DNA of 64,000 nucleotides from UBA5070 sp035352895 (lineage in GTDB: Bacteria; Fibrobacterota; Fibrobacteria; UBA5070), in NCBI GenBank assembly GCA_035352895.1, contig DAOPYN010000006.1, forward strand, positions 1 through 64,000. Reading direction: 5' to 3'. Below are positions 43,946-53,011 of this stretch, piece by piece. How positions within the stretch are numbered: position 1 is the stretch's first letter; each line of letters opens with the position of its first letter. A model generated the notes under the pieces. It saw only the letters and a list, made by a program, of their open reading frames with translations. It did not search any database and was not told the DNA's origin. A program made the translations under genes and the position numbers.

Positions 43946-46720
43946 TCAAGGCAGGAAGGAACCGATGACACTGTCCAGGCGTCGGCTCATCCTGCGGGCG
44001 CCCGCGGGGGAAAGATGGTCCGTGTTCACCGCCTCGGAGTCGACGAAGTCGTGGGATCCGTCGCGATAGGCATCGAAGAACGCGAAGCCCGGATACTTCT
44101 CTTCCCAGGCCCCGACCACCCCCAGAAGACGATGGTATTCGCTCCATTGCGGTCCGTAGCGGGTGGCCTTTGTGGTGGCGGCGTAGGCGGGGTTCTCGGG
44201 GAACTTCACCAGCACGAAACGGATCCCGCGCGATGTCGCGTCGCGGACCATCGATTCCAGGATCGCCAGGTTCTCGGCCAGGTAGGGATTGGATGGGGTC
44301 TGGTTCAGGATGTTCTCGTTGGAGGAGAACTGGTTGTTCCATCCCTGATTTGGAACCTCGTAGATCCAGCCTCCCGTGCGGTCCATGGTCTGCCGCCCAT
44401 CCAGGCCTTCCGTATGCCTCGCCACGGCCTCTTTGAAGCCCTTCGCGAAACCGCCGCGCCAGAAGTCGTGGTTTCCATCGTAGGCGAACCCCGGCGAGGC
44501 CGCCATCAACCGCCAGGTGGAACGCGTCGTTTCCAAGGGCGACACGTACAGATGACCCGGCATGAAGGACATCACCACCATTTCCAATCGGGGGGCGTGG
44601 GGGATCACGTAGCGGCGCAGGAGCAGGTCCACATCGGGCAGTTGGGCTCCGGCGAACCCGAATTGATGCGCCTTGCGCGAGCGGATTTCCAGGGGGAGGA
44701 TCCCGTAGGCGACGTGGCTGTTGCCCAGGATGGCGACCTCGACGGAGTCGTGGCGCGACCACCAATCGCCCAGCCGGAACGACAGTTCCGTGTTCACGTA
44801 GCGGCCCGCGCTGTCGGGATCCGTCTGGCCCGGGACCTGTTCCACACGCCGCCCCAGCCACAAGGCCGGATGCCACAGCTCGCCGCCGGTGGCGATCCGG
44901 ACCGCGCTCCCGTGCGGAAGATCCACGGCGTACAGGCTCCTCGCGCCGTCGATGGGACCCAGCGCCGCGCTCACCGCCCAGTCCGGGGCGTTGGTCCACT
45001 CGAAGTGCTCCCACTGGCGATGATCCCGGGGTGCCGGGATCCAGCGTTCGATCTTTCCCGCGGAGTCGGACACGAAGGCGATCTCGTGGATCCCGTAGGG
45101 CCTTCCCACCACGCTCGAGGATCCGGCATACCCGAAATCGAGGAACGCGACCCTGCCGGAACCGTCCGGCGCCGCGCTCGCGTTGCAGACCTGCGAGGTG
45201 TCGCCCGCGGCCTTTCCGTTGTCGGGCCCCGTGAACAGGACGCGTTCGGTCCCCGACACCAGGTTCCACTGGCGCAACCGACGGTATCCGGTGTAGAGGT
45301 AGGAGCCGCTGCGACCATCGTGGTAGCTTCCTGCATCCGACCAGGTCTCGACCGCGCCGATGCGACCGCCCTTCCACCGATGGGCGAGGGTGCGCGTGGA
45401 CCGCCATTGGAATGTCGTATTGTCCAGCGCACCGGATGCCACCAGGTAGGTGTCGACTCCCGCCACCGCCCAGCGGGGGATGGCTCCCTCGCACAGATCC
45501 AGCACCGAGGTGTCCTGGTAGGCGAGCCTGCGGACCTTGATCCGCGACGGCGCGTCGGACCCTTCCATCCCGGTGCTCCATGCCACCCAGTTTCCGTCCG
45601 GGGAGATCGCCGGATGGAACACGGGATCATTGTCCGGCAGGCTCCGCACGAGGGGTTCGGCTTCGGAGAAATCGATCCAGCGGAGCCTGCCGCGCTCGCC
45701 GGAACGGTCCACGAACACCAGTCGCGCGGAAGACACCCCAAGAATCCGGGCCAGATCCGGCGCCGCCAGGGAAACGCCGCCAGCCTCCACCGCTTCGCCC
45801 GAAGGAGTGGAGAACCGGGCGCGGAATCCTCCACGCGCCAGACGGAATCCGACATATTCCGCGCGCGACGACCGCCACGCCGCGTAGGTGGCGGTTCGCG
45901 AGGAGGGACGCAGCTGCGGCATCCCGTAGGGATAGGCTCCCCCTTTCAAGGGGATCTCCGGAATCTCCCCGCCGGTTTCCCTGCCGGCGAAGCCTTCCAC
46001 CGTGTCGCGCGGGTATGGACCCTTCCAGTCGGACACCCATTCCATGACGTTCCCCGCCATGTCGCGCAATCCCCAAGGGTTCGCACCCAGGACGCCCACC
46101 GGATGGATCCTTCCCTCCGCGTTTTCCTGGCTCCAGGCCACGGCTCCCGCCGCCGCCGCATCGGCGGAATCTCCCCAAGGGTAGACCGTCCCGGACCCAG
46201 CGCGCGCGGCGGCCTCCCACTCGGCCTCGGTGGGCAGACGCCACCCTTCGCGATCCAGATGGATGGACAACCCCGCCAGGTCGATGGCGTTCCCGGCCGC
46301 GTCCAGATGCGCCCGGGCGTACTCGTACACCGTGTCCAGTCCGTCGCGCCGCGATCGGGCGTTGGCGGCCAGCGCCGCGTCGTACCAGGTGACGTCCGTG
46401 ACCGGCAGGGAATCGCCCGAACGCTTGGACGGATTCCGTCCCATCAGCGAACGGTACTCCCCCTGGGCCATCTCCACCGTATCCATCCACACGTCGCGCG
46501 GGAACCTCGCCCAGCCCGGACGCTCCTCGGGAAGCGCCGAAGGGTCGTCGGATCCCAGCCGCAGGACGCTTCCGGCCAGCGGGAGGAGGCGCGCGCTTTT
46601 CGCGGGGGCCGGATCCGACTCGATGGCCTCCGTGGCAGCCTCGTGCCCGAGGCGACAGGAATCGGCCAAGACGAGAGCGAGGAGAGGAACCCACTGCCTA
46701 GGGGAGCTCCCGGACCTCAT
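43946..46720 (-). CDS. FGE-sulfatase / TolB-like / SGNH-like composite protein (TIGR02171-type Fibrobacter paralogous family)
   Basis: 924 residues with an exported N-terminus (VPLLALVLADSC, possibly a lipobox). About 45-300 is a formylglycine-generating-enzyme-like domain (WRLPTEAEWEAAARAG, GNVMEWVSDWKGPYP). About 330-620 is a TolB/WD40-like propeller (HPAISPDGNWVAWSTG). From about 650 I see an SGNH-hydrolase-like domain: ILGNSHVAYG (S668) and NTDHLSPAG (H902). Length and architecture fit the F. succinogenes paralogous family catalogued as TIGR02171, function unknown. ATG overlaps the upstream stop (ATGA). Its operon also encodes an AlgX-like protein, so a role in surface-polymer acyl-ester chemistry is possible. 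Confidence 0.85.
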   Translation of the reverse strand: MRSGSSPRQWVPLLALVLADSCRLGHEAATEAIESDPAPAKSARLLPLAGSVLRLGSDDPSALPEERPGWARFPRDVWMDTVEMAQGEYRSLMGRNPSKRSGDSLPVTDVTWYDAALAANARSRRDGLDTVYEYARAHLDAAGNAIDLAGLSIHLDREGWRLPTEAEWEAAARAGSGTVYPWGDSADAAAAGAVAWSQENAEGRIHPVGVLGANPWGLRDMAGNVMEWVSDWKGPYPRDTVEGFAGRETGGEIPEIPLKGGAYPYGMPQLRPSSRTATYAAWRSSRAEYVGFRLARGGFRARFSTPSGEAVEAGGVSLAAPDLARILGVSSARLVFVDRSGERGRLRWIDFSEAEPLVRSLPDNDPVFHPAISPDGNWVAWSTGMEGSDAPSRIKVRRLAYQDTSVLDLCEGAIPRWAVAGVDTYLVASGALDNTTFQWRSTRTLAHRWKGGRIGAVETWSDAGSYHDGRSGSYLYTGYRRLRQWNLVSGTERVLFTGPDNGKAAGDTSQVCNASAAPDGSGRVAFLDFGYAGSSSVVGRPYGIHEIAFVSDSAGKIERWIPAPRDHRQWEHFEWTNAPDWAVSAALGPIDGARSLYAVDLPHGSAVRIATGGELWHPALWLGRRVEQVPGQTDPDSAGRYVNTELSFRLGDWWSRHDSVEVAILGNSHVAYGILPLEIRSRKAHQFGFAGAQLPDVDLLLRRYVIPHAPRLEMVVMSFMPGHLYVSPLETTRSTWRLMAASPGFAYDGNHDFWRGGFAKGFKEAVARHTEGLDGRQTMDRTGGWIYEVPNQGWNNQFSSNENILNQTPSNPYLAENLAILESMVRDATSRGIRFVLVKFPENPAYAATTKATRYGPQWSEYHRLLGVVGAWEEKYPGFAFFDAYRDGSHDFVDSEAVNTDHLSPAGARRMSRRLDSVIGSFLP

Positions 46721-47514
46721 CGCATGTCGTCCAGGCGCTCACGGGCCTTGGCGTTCAGCGAATCTCCCGCCAAGGCGATGCCCAGATGCTCCCGGGCCTG
46801 GGACGCATCGCCCCGCGCCAGGAGGACAAGACCCAGGTTCCCCTGGGCTTCCGGTAGACCCGGAACCAGCGCTGCGGCCGCGCGCAAGAGCGCCTCCGCA
46901 CCAGCCAGATCCTGTCTCTTCCAGGAAAGCAATCCGCGATGCACCAGGAGCGAGGCTTCCAGCGCCTGGCCGGAGGTCGCGTCCAGGCGATAGGCGGGGC
47001 GGTGCGAAAGGGAGAAGGCCGAATCGTAGAAGGCCCCGGATCGTTCCAGCCCTCCCTGCAAGGTTTCCAGCAGGCGCCCCTTGGAGGTGCGCAGCACCAC
47101 ATGGCCGGGAAGGAGGACCGGTTCCAGCTCCAGGTCCATCGCGCGGGCGATCCGCATCCAGATCCAGGCCAACGAAGTGCACCCACCCCGGCGTCGCCGC
47201 CAGGCCAGCGAGGGCACCAGGTCGGTGTCGTCGGGGGAAAGCCGCGGCCGGACGCCCTCGGGCGAGGCCATCCAGCGGGAAATCACCTGGATCTTCGTCT
47301 CCTCGGACGCCACCGATCCCGCCTCGCGAGCCAAGGCCAGCCCCACCGAATCGACCTCCAGTTCCCATCCCGCCTGCGCCGGAGCGAACCCCAGCAGCTC
47401 GCGCAGCGCCGCGTCGGAGCCCTCCACGGAAGCGTCCACGGACACCCCCTCGCGGCACGAGGCGAAGAGGCCGACGATTCCCGTCACCAGGCCTGCCGCG
47501 ACGTGCCGATTCAC
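46717..47514 (-). CDS. Lipoprotein with SirB1-like transglutaminase fold and TPR
   Basis: A 265-residue predicted lipoprotein (signal GLVTGIVGLFASC). The middle has a SirB1_N-like transglutaminase-superfamily motif: RRGGCTSLAWIWMRIARAMD with Cys112, and LEPVLLPGHVVLRTS with His138. The C-terminal ~90 residues are TPR-like (HRGLLSWKRQDLAGAEALLR, EAQGNLGLVLLARGDASQA). It might bind or process a peptide or polymer in the envelope. GTG start inside the stop of the AlgX-like gene (GTGA), and its own stop overlaps the next ATG. Third gene of the operon beginning at 50539. Confidence 0.75.
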   Translation of the reverse strand: MNRHVAAGLVTGIVGLFASCREGVSVDASVEGSDAALRELLGFAPAQAGWELEVDSVGLALAREAGSVASEETKIQVISRWMASPEGVRPRLSPDDTDLVPSLAWRRRRGGCTSLAWIWMRIARAMDLELEPVLLPGHVVLRTSKGRLLETLQGGLERSGAFYDSAFSLSHRPAYRLDATSGQALEASLLVHRGLLSWKRQDLAGAEALLRAAAALVPGLPEAQGNLGLVLLARGDASQAREHLGIALAGDSLNAKARERLDDMR

Positions 47515-49448
47515 TTGTAGGACCATCCTCCGGGAAACCGGAAGAGATCGCGCACCGACATCACCCACACCACCAGTCTGCGCCCCGCCAGCGCCTGGGG
47601 ACCGCGGTCGGCGAGCTTGCGCGGAGCTTCGGGTCCGCCGCCCCAACCCATGACCACCGAGACCGGCACGGACAGGGATGACGACAGGTACGAGCTGAAT
47701 CCAGCCGACCGGGGGGCCACCTTCTGGTACACGCCCAGGTACGAATCGCCGATCAGAAGCACCGGCGAGGTTTCCGGGTCGTCCCAGGGCTTGCCGTCGG
47801 GCCCGGCGAACACGGCGCCGTCCACCTTTTCCTGGGACACCTTCGCCTTCGCCTGGGGTTCCAGCCGGTCGCGGAGATCCCCGAAATCCATCCAGGAGGT
47901 GTCCTTGCGGGACAACGCGACTCTTGTGGCGGACACCTTGGAAAACCAGGAGTACCCGCGGATCCGCGACGCCAGGACATCCGCCGCCGCCTGTGCCCCG
48001 GCGGGCTTCCAGTGCGTATCCTGCTTGCGCCACAGCCCCTTGCCCGAAAGCGCCTTCCAGAGATCCACCGTCTCCACTCCCGCCGCGGCGAGGTCGGCCA
48101 GGAGCTTGCGCGCCCACGGCTGCACCACCTGCCCGGGCTTCCCGCCAAGCAGGGTGGGATCCACGTCCAGCTTGGTGGGCACCGGAACGAACAGGAAATC
48201 GATCCCCAGCGCGGCCAGGCTGTCGCGGAAGGCCTTGATGCGGCGCACGGGCTGGGCCGAATCCGGCTCCAGGGCCAGGTCGCCGGCTTCCACGTAGGAC
48301 AATTCCCGCCTGAACAGGAGCGTGCCGGAGTTCCCCACCAGGGCCTGCGCGTCCTGCGGGGCGGAAGCGGCCAGGCTCCCGGCCTTGGCGCCGAACGGCG
48401 CGGACGCCTTCGCCCAGGCATCCCAGGATCCTCCGTGGGCGGCGACTTCCGCGTCGATGGAGCGGCGGATGGAATCCAGGCGCGAACCCAGCGTGGAATC
48501 CACCGAGCGATCCTCCTTTGCGTCTCCCGCGACCGCGTTGGAGTCGGATTCGGCAAGCGACGGCACCTGGATGACGAAGTACAGCGAAGGTCCGAAGGGG
48601 CGCCCGCGCATGACGGCGATGGGATGGGCCACGGACACGCCCTTCAGCTGGGCGACCACTTCGGGTTCGGTGGCCTTCTGGGGGAAGGAATCCTCCTGGG
48701 ACAGATCCACCATATCGGTGTTGTAGGTGGGATACCACAGGGCGGCCAGTTCGTTGGCCCACTGCACCGCCTCCTTGCGATCCAGACGCTTCTTGGAGTA
48801 GTCGCCGTCCAGGAGCGCTGCCATGGACGGTTTCCATTCCGGAGCGCTCAGGCGCGCCCAGAGTTCCGCATGCCCATCGCCGTCGCGGTCCTCGATGCCC
48901 GAGACGAACGGCGACATCCAGTCGGCGAATTCCACGCGCACCCAGGCCTGGATGCCGTCGGGGGTGCGATGGAGATGGACGGCCACGATCTGCTGGAACG
49001 CCAAGGCCGTGCCGGAGGTGTCGCCCCATTTCTTCTGCGAGAGCTCCTGCACCTTGGAGACCAGGGGTCCCGCCGTATCGAAGCTCCAGGCAAGCAGGAG
49101 GTCTTCCACCGGCTTCCAGGCCATGGGCGAAACCCGTTCGGAATCGGACAGGGGAGTCGCCTCCAGGCTGGTGCGGAAGTCGGAGAGCAGACCACCCAAC
49201 GACAGGCTCTCGGGCACCACCTTGGTCGGATGGATGGCCACCTTGGCGGTGTCCACCAGAAACAGGTTCGCGTTCCAGGCCGCGTAGTCCAGGTTCGCGC
49301 GGGTGGGGATGGAAACTTCCCGCACCAGCACGCGCGAGGTCTCGCGACGGTAGTCGGCGTTGAGGGTGCGGGTGGGTTCCTCCACGGAGGAGGTCTTGCA
49401 GCCCACCAGGACGATGGGCAGCAGTGCCAAGCGATGGATGCGGTTCAT
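47511..49448 (-). CDS. AlgX/AlgJ-like SGNH-type acetyltransferase lipoprotein
   Basis: 645 residues with lipoprotein signal LALLPIVLVGC. The C-terminal half matches the AlgX/AlgJ catalytic core: Asp477-x-His479 in KQDTHWKPAGA and nucleophile Ser569 in VLLIGDSYLGVY, preceded by DFLFVPVPTKLDVDP. In alginate systems these enzymes transfer acetyl groups, passed across the membrane by an MBOAT (AlgI), onto the exported polymer. The N-terminal half (about 30-300) is specific to this protein. ATG overlaps the epimerase stop (ATGA) and AGGA lies seven bases upstream. The matching MBOAT is at 55097-56530. Confidence 0.85.
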   Translation of the reverse strand: MNRIHRLALLPIVLVGCKTSSVEEPTRTLNADYRRETSRVLVREVSIPTRANLDYAAWNANLFLVDTAKVAIHPTKVVPESLSLGGLLSDFRTSLEATPLSDSERVSPMAWKPVEDLLLAWSFDTAGPLVSKVQELSQKKWGDTSGTALAFQQIVAVHLHRTPDGIQAWVRVEFADWMSPFVSGIEDRDGDGHAELWARLSAPEWKPSMAALLDGDYSKKRLDRKEAVQWANELAALWYPTYNTDMVDLSQEDSFPQKATEPEVVAQLKGVSVAHPIAVMRGRPFGPSLYFVIQVPSLAESDSNAVAGDAKEDRSVDSTLGSRLDSIRRSIDAEVAAHGGSWDAWAKASAPFGAKAGSLAASAPQDAQALVGNSGTLLFRRELSYVEAGDLALEPDSAQPVRRIKAFRDSLAALGIDFLFVPVPTKLDVDPTLLGGKPGQVVQPWARKLLADLAAAGVETVDLWKALSGKGLWRKQDTHWKPAGAQAAADVLASRIRGYSWFSKVSATRVALSRKDTSWMDFGDLRDRLEPQAKAKVSQEKVDGAVFAGPDGKPWDDPETSPVLLIGDSYLGVYQKVAPRSAGFSSYLSSSLSVPVSVVMGWGGGPEAPRKLADRGPQALAGRRLVVWVMSVRDLFRFPGGWSYK

Positions 49449-50539
49449 GCGGTTTCCTTCGGGAATCGGGAGTGGTAGTCGGACAGGGTGGCCACCAGGG
49501 CTTCTTCCAGGCCCATGCGCGGTTCCCATTGCAGGATTTGTCTAGCCTGGACGATGGACGGCATGCGGCGGTCGGAATCGTCGTAGCCTTCGCCGTAGAA
49601 TTCGGAAGCCGTCACGTCCTGGAGCGGGATGTCCAGCACCGACGGATCCTGTCGGATATCCGCCCAGATCCGCCGCATGGCCAAGGCCAGCGACCGGATG
49701 TCGGTCTCGTTCGCGGGATTCCCCAGATGGAACACCTTGCGGTCGCACCGGGCGGGAAGCTCCAGGATCCGCACCAATGCATCCACCGCCTCGGACACGT
49801 GGAGGAACGCCCGACGCGAGCGCCCCCCGTCCACCAGCCGCAACGGCTGGCGCGAAAGCAAGGCGGCCAGGAAGCAGGCCAGCACGCGGGGAGTGCCTTC
49901 GCCTTCCCAACCCGGCAAGTAGTCCATGCGCGGCCCGATGAAGTTGAACGGCCGCACGATGGTCCAGGCCAGTCCCCGCTCCCGCCCGTAGGCCTCCACC
50001 AGGCGTTCGGACAGCTGCTTGGCGCAGGCGTAGCTCCAGCGGGAGCTGGCCAGCGGCCCCAGCAGGAACGGGGTGTCCTCCTCGTGGAACACCTCCAGCG
50101 GAGAGGCGGGGTCCAGCGCGGCGTCCGGAAGCCAGGACCTGACCGTACGTCCGAACACCTCGCTGGTGGACAGGTGGACCAGCCGCGTTCCCGCCTGGGC
50201 GCATCGGCGCACGATGGGCTCCACGTCGAGGAAGTTCGATTCGATGACCTCGACCGTCCGGGTCGTGTACAGGCTGGGATTGCACAATGCGGCGAGGTTC
50301 ACCACCACGTCGGCTTCGGCGATGTCGGCGTCCAGGCGGTCGCGGTCGTCCCGCAGGTCCAAGCGGCGGAACACGAAGGACGGATATTGTCCAACCAGTC
50401 CGGCGGTGCGGGAAAGCTCGCGATCCCATCCCACCACCTGCCAACGACCGGCACGCAACAGCGCCTCCACCAGGTGGGACCCGATGAACCCGTCCGATCC
50501 CAGGACGACGACCCGTTGGTGAGGTGCGGAGCTTCCCAT
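49445..50539 (-). CDS. NAD-dependent UDP-glucuronate decarboxylase/epimerase-like protein (ArnA C-terminal type)
   Basis: A 364-residue extended SDR. Rossmann motif VVVLGSDGFIGSHL; active-site Ser/Thr-Glu in LVHLSTSEVFG; Tyr-x3-Lys in WSYACAKQLSERLV; then RPFNFIGPRMDYLPG and LRLVDGGRSRRAFLHVSE, with HLGNPANETDIRSLA. These blocks follow the dehydrogenase half of ArnA, which oxidatively decarboxylates UDP-glucuronate. A nucleotide-sugar activity feeding a surface glycan is likely, though the exact substrate is uncertain. First gene of a four-gene operon with 4-nt overlaps. It is divergent from the membrane-protein operon. Confidence 0.85.
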   Translation of the reverse strand: MGSSAPHQRVVVLGSDGFIGSHLVEALLRAGRWQVVGWDRELSRTAGLVGQYPSFVFRRLDLRDDRDRLDADIAEADVVVNLAALCNPSLYTTRTVEVIESNFLDVEPIVRRCAQAGTRLVHLSTSEVFGRTVRSWLPDAALDPASPLEVFHEEDTPFLLGPLASSRWSYACAKQLSERLVEAYGRERGLAWTIVRPFNFIGPRMDYLPGWEGEGTPRVLACFLAALLSRQPLRLVDGGRSRRAFLHVSEAVDALVRILELPARCDRKVFHLGNPANETDIRSLALAMRRIWADIRQDPSVLDIPLQDVTASEFYGEGYDDSDRRMPSIVQARQILQWEPRMGLEEALVATLSDYHSRFPKETA

Positions 50540-50553
50540 TTGTTCCAGACTTG

Positions 50554-50561
50554 CCAAAATA
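50554..50561 (-). promoter_or_regulatory. Putative -7 box TATTTTGG for the epimerase operon
   Basis: 14 bases before ATG 50539. The 13-mer GAAGCTATTTTGG recurs exactly upstream of the gene at 58644, also just before an ATG, which argues it is a promoter element. Confidence 0.42.
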
Positions 50562-50596
50562 GCTTCCGGCCGTGTCCCGCCCCTGCTTGCAGCCCC

Positions 50597-50604
50597 TATC
50601 TTTG
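50597..50604 (+). promoter_or_regulatory. Putative -7 box TATCTTTG
   Basis: Perfect TAnnTTTG, five bases before the GTG at 50610, which has no SD. It implies a leaderless GTG-start mRNA. Confidence 0.48.
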
Positions 50605-50609
50605 GGTCG

Positions 50610-52124
50610 GTGAAGGCGCTTCCTTGGATCCTGGTTGCCGCGTGCGCCGCGGCCCTGCTCTCGTATCCGCTGTCGGACCACGACTTGTGGTGGCATCTGG
50701 CTTCCGGGCGGGAAATGCTCCGCTCCCACCAGTGGCTCCGGGTGGATCCCTTCTGCACCTCCAGCGCGCGGACGCCGTGGATCGATCTCCACTGGGGATT
50801 CCAGATCGCGGTCTTCGGACTCCACTCCCTGGCCGGGCTTTCCGGGCTCGTCGTCGCCCGCGTGGGACTGGTGTTCGCACTGGTGGCCGTTTCCCTGGGG
50901 CGGCGGCTTTCCTGGGAGACCGCGCTGTGCGCGATCCTGGGGATTGCGCTGTGCCGCACCTTCCTGGATCTGCGCCCCCTTCTGGCCACGTTGGTCCACC
51001 TGGCAATCCTGTGGAGGATCCTGGAAATGCCCCTCTCCAAGACCACCACCGTCGTGGCCCTGGCGGTCCAGCTCGCCTTGGTGAACACCCAAGGACTGTT
51101 CCTGTTGGGACCCCTGTTCGCCTTGGCAGCCACGGTGGGTCGGGTGTGGGACGGAGAACGCACCCAAGCGCGGCATCTTGCCCTCCTGGCCGGCGCGATG
51201 CTGGTCGCCTCGCTGGCCAACCCCTGGGGAGCCGGAGCCTTCCAACTGGCCTCGGTGGTGGCCGGCAGGATCGGTGCCACGGGAAGTTCGGTGTTCGCCA
51301 GGGAGATCCCGGAAAACATGGGCTGGATCTCCTGGATCCTGGATTCTCCCGTCCGCGCCTTGCTGCCGCTTTGGCTGGGGGTGCTCACCTTCCTCTGGTG
51401 GCGCACCGGCACGGGTTCGCGGGGCCGTCTGGTCCTGTTGGCCGGATGCCTGGTCCTTTCGTTTCTGGCTGTGCGCAACCTGCCCATCCTGCTGTTGGCC
51501 ATGCTCGTTTCGGTGGAGGCACCCAACCTTTCCTGGCGATGGATCCGCTGGGCCGTACCGGTGGTGGGATCGGGCCTTTGCGCCTTCGGACTCCTGGACC
51601 TGCGGTGGAACCTGCCCGGAAGCTGGATCGCGCCCACGCACCTGCCTTCCGACGAGACCCTTCGCCGCATGGATCCGTCCCGGGGGCCGGTATTCCACGA
51701 ACTGCGCGCCGGGGGCTGGATGAGCTGGCGCACACCTTCGCGCAGGACCTGCTGGGCCGACACCCGGTTGGTCCTCCACGACGAGGTCTTCGTGCGACGC
51801 TACCTGGACGCATTGGACCACCCGGAGGATTTCGATCGCTGGAGCGATGGCGAGGGGTTCGCCTGGACGCTGGTGCCCGTTTCCGCCTGGCCCCGCTGGA
51901 AGCCCCTGGCTGCCCACATCCTGGGTTCGCCACGCTGGCGTCTGGTCCACGCCGACGGCGCCTGGGCGCTGTTTTCCAGGACGAATCCGGACGCATCGCC
52001 CCCCCCCTTTCCGACCGATTCCGTGGAACTGGAAATCCACCGCCGATTCGGAGCCAATCCACGCCTCGAAAAGGTGGTGCACGCGCAATGGACGTCCCTG
52101 GTTTCCTTGGGAGGATCGCGATGA
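50610..52124 (+). CDS. Polytopic membrane protein, GT-C-like glycosyltransferase candidate
   Basis: 504 residues with about ten hydrophobic helices, then a soluble C-terminal ~150 residues. Near the N-terminus it carries SDHDLWWHLASGREML and PWIDLHWGFQIAVF, a pattern (D-x-D-L-W-W-H-L ... W) common to a large family of integral-membrane proteins related to GT-C or mannosyltransferase-like enzymes, where an early Asp in the first external loop is catalytic. Assignment as a glycosyltransferase is inference. The downstream epimerase overlaps by four bases (ATGA). The GTG start is supported by the box at 50597-50604. First gene of a three-gene operon. Confidence 0.72.
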   Translation: MKALPWILVAACAAALLSYPLSDHDLWWHLASGREMLRSHQWLRVDPFCTSSARTPWIDLHWGFQIAVFGLHSLAGLSGLVVARVGLVFALVAVSLGRRLSWETALCAILGIALCRTFLDLRPLLATLVHLAILWRILEMPLSKTTTVVALAVQLALVNTQGLFLLGPLFALAATVGRVWDGERTQARHLALLAGAMLVASLANPWGAGAFQLASVVAGRIGATGSSVFAREIPENMGWISWILDSPVRALLPLWLGVLTFLWWRTGTGSRGRLVLLAGCLVLSFLAVRNLPILLLAMLVSVEAPNLSWRWIRWAVPVVGSGLCAFGLLDLRWNLPGSWIAPTHLPSDETLRRMDPSRGPVFHELRAGGWMSWRTPSRRTCWADTRLVLHDEVFVRRYLDALDHPEDFDRWSDGEGFAWTLVPVSAWPRWKPLAAHILGSPRWRLVHADGAWALFSRTNPDASPPPFPTDSVELEIHRRFGANPRLEKVVHAQWTSLVSLGGSR

Positions 52125-53011
52125 TCGCGATCACCGGTGGCGCCGGAGCGATGGGAACTCGGCTCTGCCGACTCCTCCGTTCCCAGGGACGTTCCGTGCG
52201 CGTCCTGGACCTGGACCTTCCCGCATCGCGGGAGCGGATGGAGGAGTTGGGAGTCGAGTTCCGGGGCGCGGACGTGACCGATCCCGCCTCGCTGGAAGGC
52301 GCCCTGGAGGGTTGCATCGCGACGATCCATCTAGCCGGTCTGGTCCTGGCCCGGGGCAACGACTACCTCCTGGACAGGGTGAACCACCAGGGGACGGAAA
52401 ACGTCATCGCCGCCGCACGCCGATCGGGAGTCCGCAGGTTCGTGCACGTCTCTTCCATCTCCGTGACCTACCGTCGCGCAAACGCATATTCCCTCTCCAA
52501 GCGCCGATCCGAGGATGCGGTGCGCGAAAGCGCCCTGGATTGGACCATCCTTCGCCCCACCTTGGCCTGGGGCGACACCTCCTGCGCCGAGCACGAGGCA
52601 TTCCGCAAGGCGGTCCTGGCGCACCGGATCCTTCCCCTCCCGGCCGGGGGTCGCGCACTCAAAGCCCCGGTCCATGTGGACGACCTGGCGCTGGCCTTCG
52701 CCTCCACCCTGGACCACCACGGATCGATCGGACGGATTCTGTCCTTGTCCGGTTCGCGCACGGCGAGCCTCCGCGAGATGGCCCGCGAAATCCGTTGTTC
52801 CGCGGGATCGCGCGGGATCGTCCTTCCCGTGGCTTCCGCCCCCATGGGTTGGCTGGCGCGAGCCGTTCCGCCCCTTCTCCGTCGCCTGGGAATCCCTTTC
52901 CAATCCGACTGGCAGACCTTCACGGGCCTGGTGGAGGACGCCGCTCCTTCCTGGACCGAGGCGGGAGAACGCCTCGGCTGGACCCCACGCCCCTGGAGAG
53001 CCCTGCAATGA
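52121..53011 (+). CDS. NAD(P)-dependent epimerase / 3-beta-HSD-like SDR
   Basis: A 296-residue extended short-chain dehydrogenase. N-terminal cofactor motif ITGGAGAMGTRLCRLL, Asp-rich strand end RVLDLDLP, active-site context FVHVSSISVTYRR with NAYSLSKRRSEDAV (Tyr-x3-Lys), and WTILRPTLAWG. It probably modifies a nucleotide sugar or a lipid-linked sugar in the glycan pathway. ATG overlaps the upstream stop by four bases with GGGAGG upstream, and its stop overlaps the GT2 start the same way, so the three genes are tightly coupled. Confidence 0.86.
   Translation: MIAITGGAGAMGTRLCRLLRSQGRSVRVLDLDLPASRERMEELGVEFRGADVTDPASLEGALEGCIATIHLAGLVLARGNDYLLDRVNHQGTENVIAAARRSGVRRFVHVSSISVTYRRANAYSLSKRRSEDAVRESALDWTILRPTLAWGDTSCAEHEAFRKAVLAHRILPLPAGGRALKAPVHVDDLALAFASTLDHHGSIGRILSLSGSRTASLREMAREIRCSAGSRGIVLPVASAPMGWLARAVPPLLRRLGIPFQSDWQTFTGLVEDAAPSWTEAGERLGWTPRPWRALQ

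Noticed and set aside
44015..46993. 992-codon plus-strand frame opposite the FGE/TolB gene
   Set aside because: Antisense shadow in G+C-rich DNA; the minus-strand gene has recognisable domains and operon overlaps.
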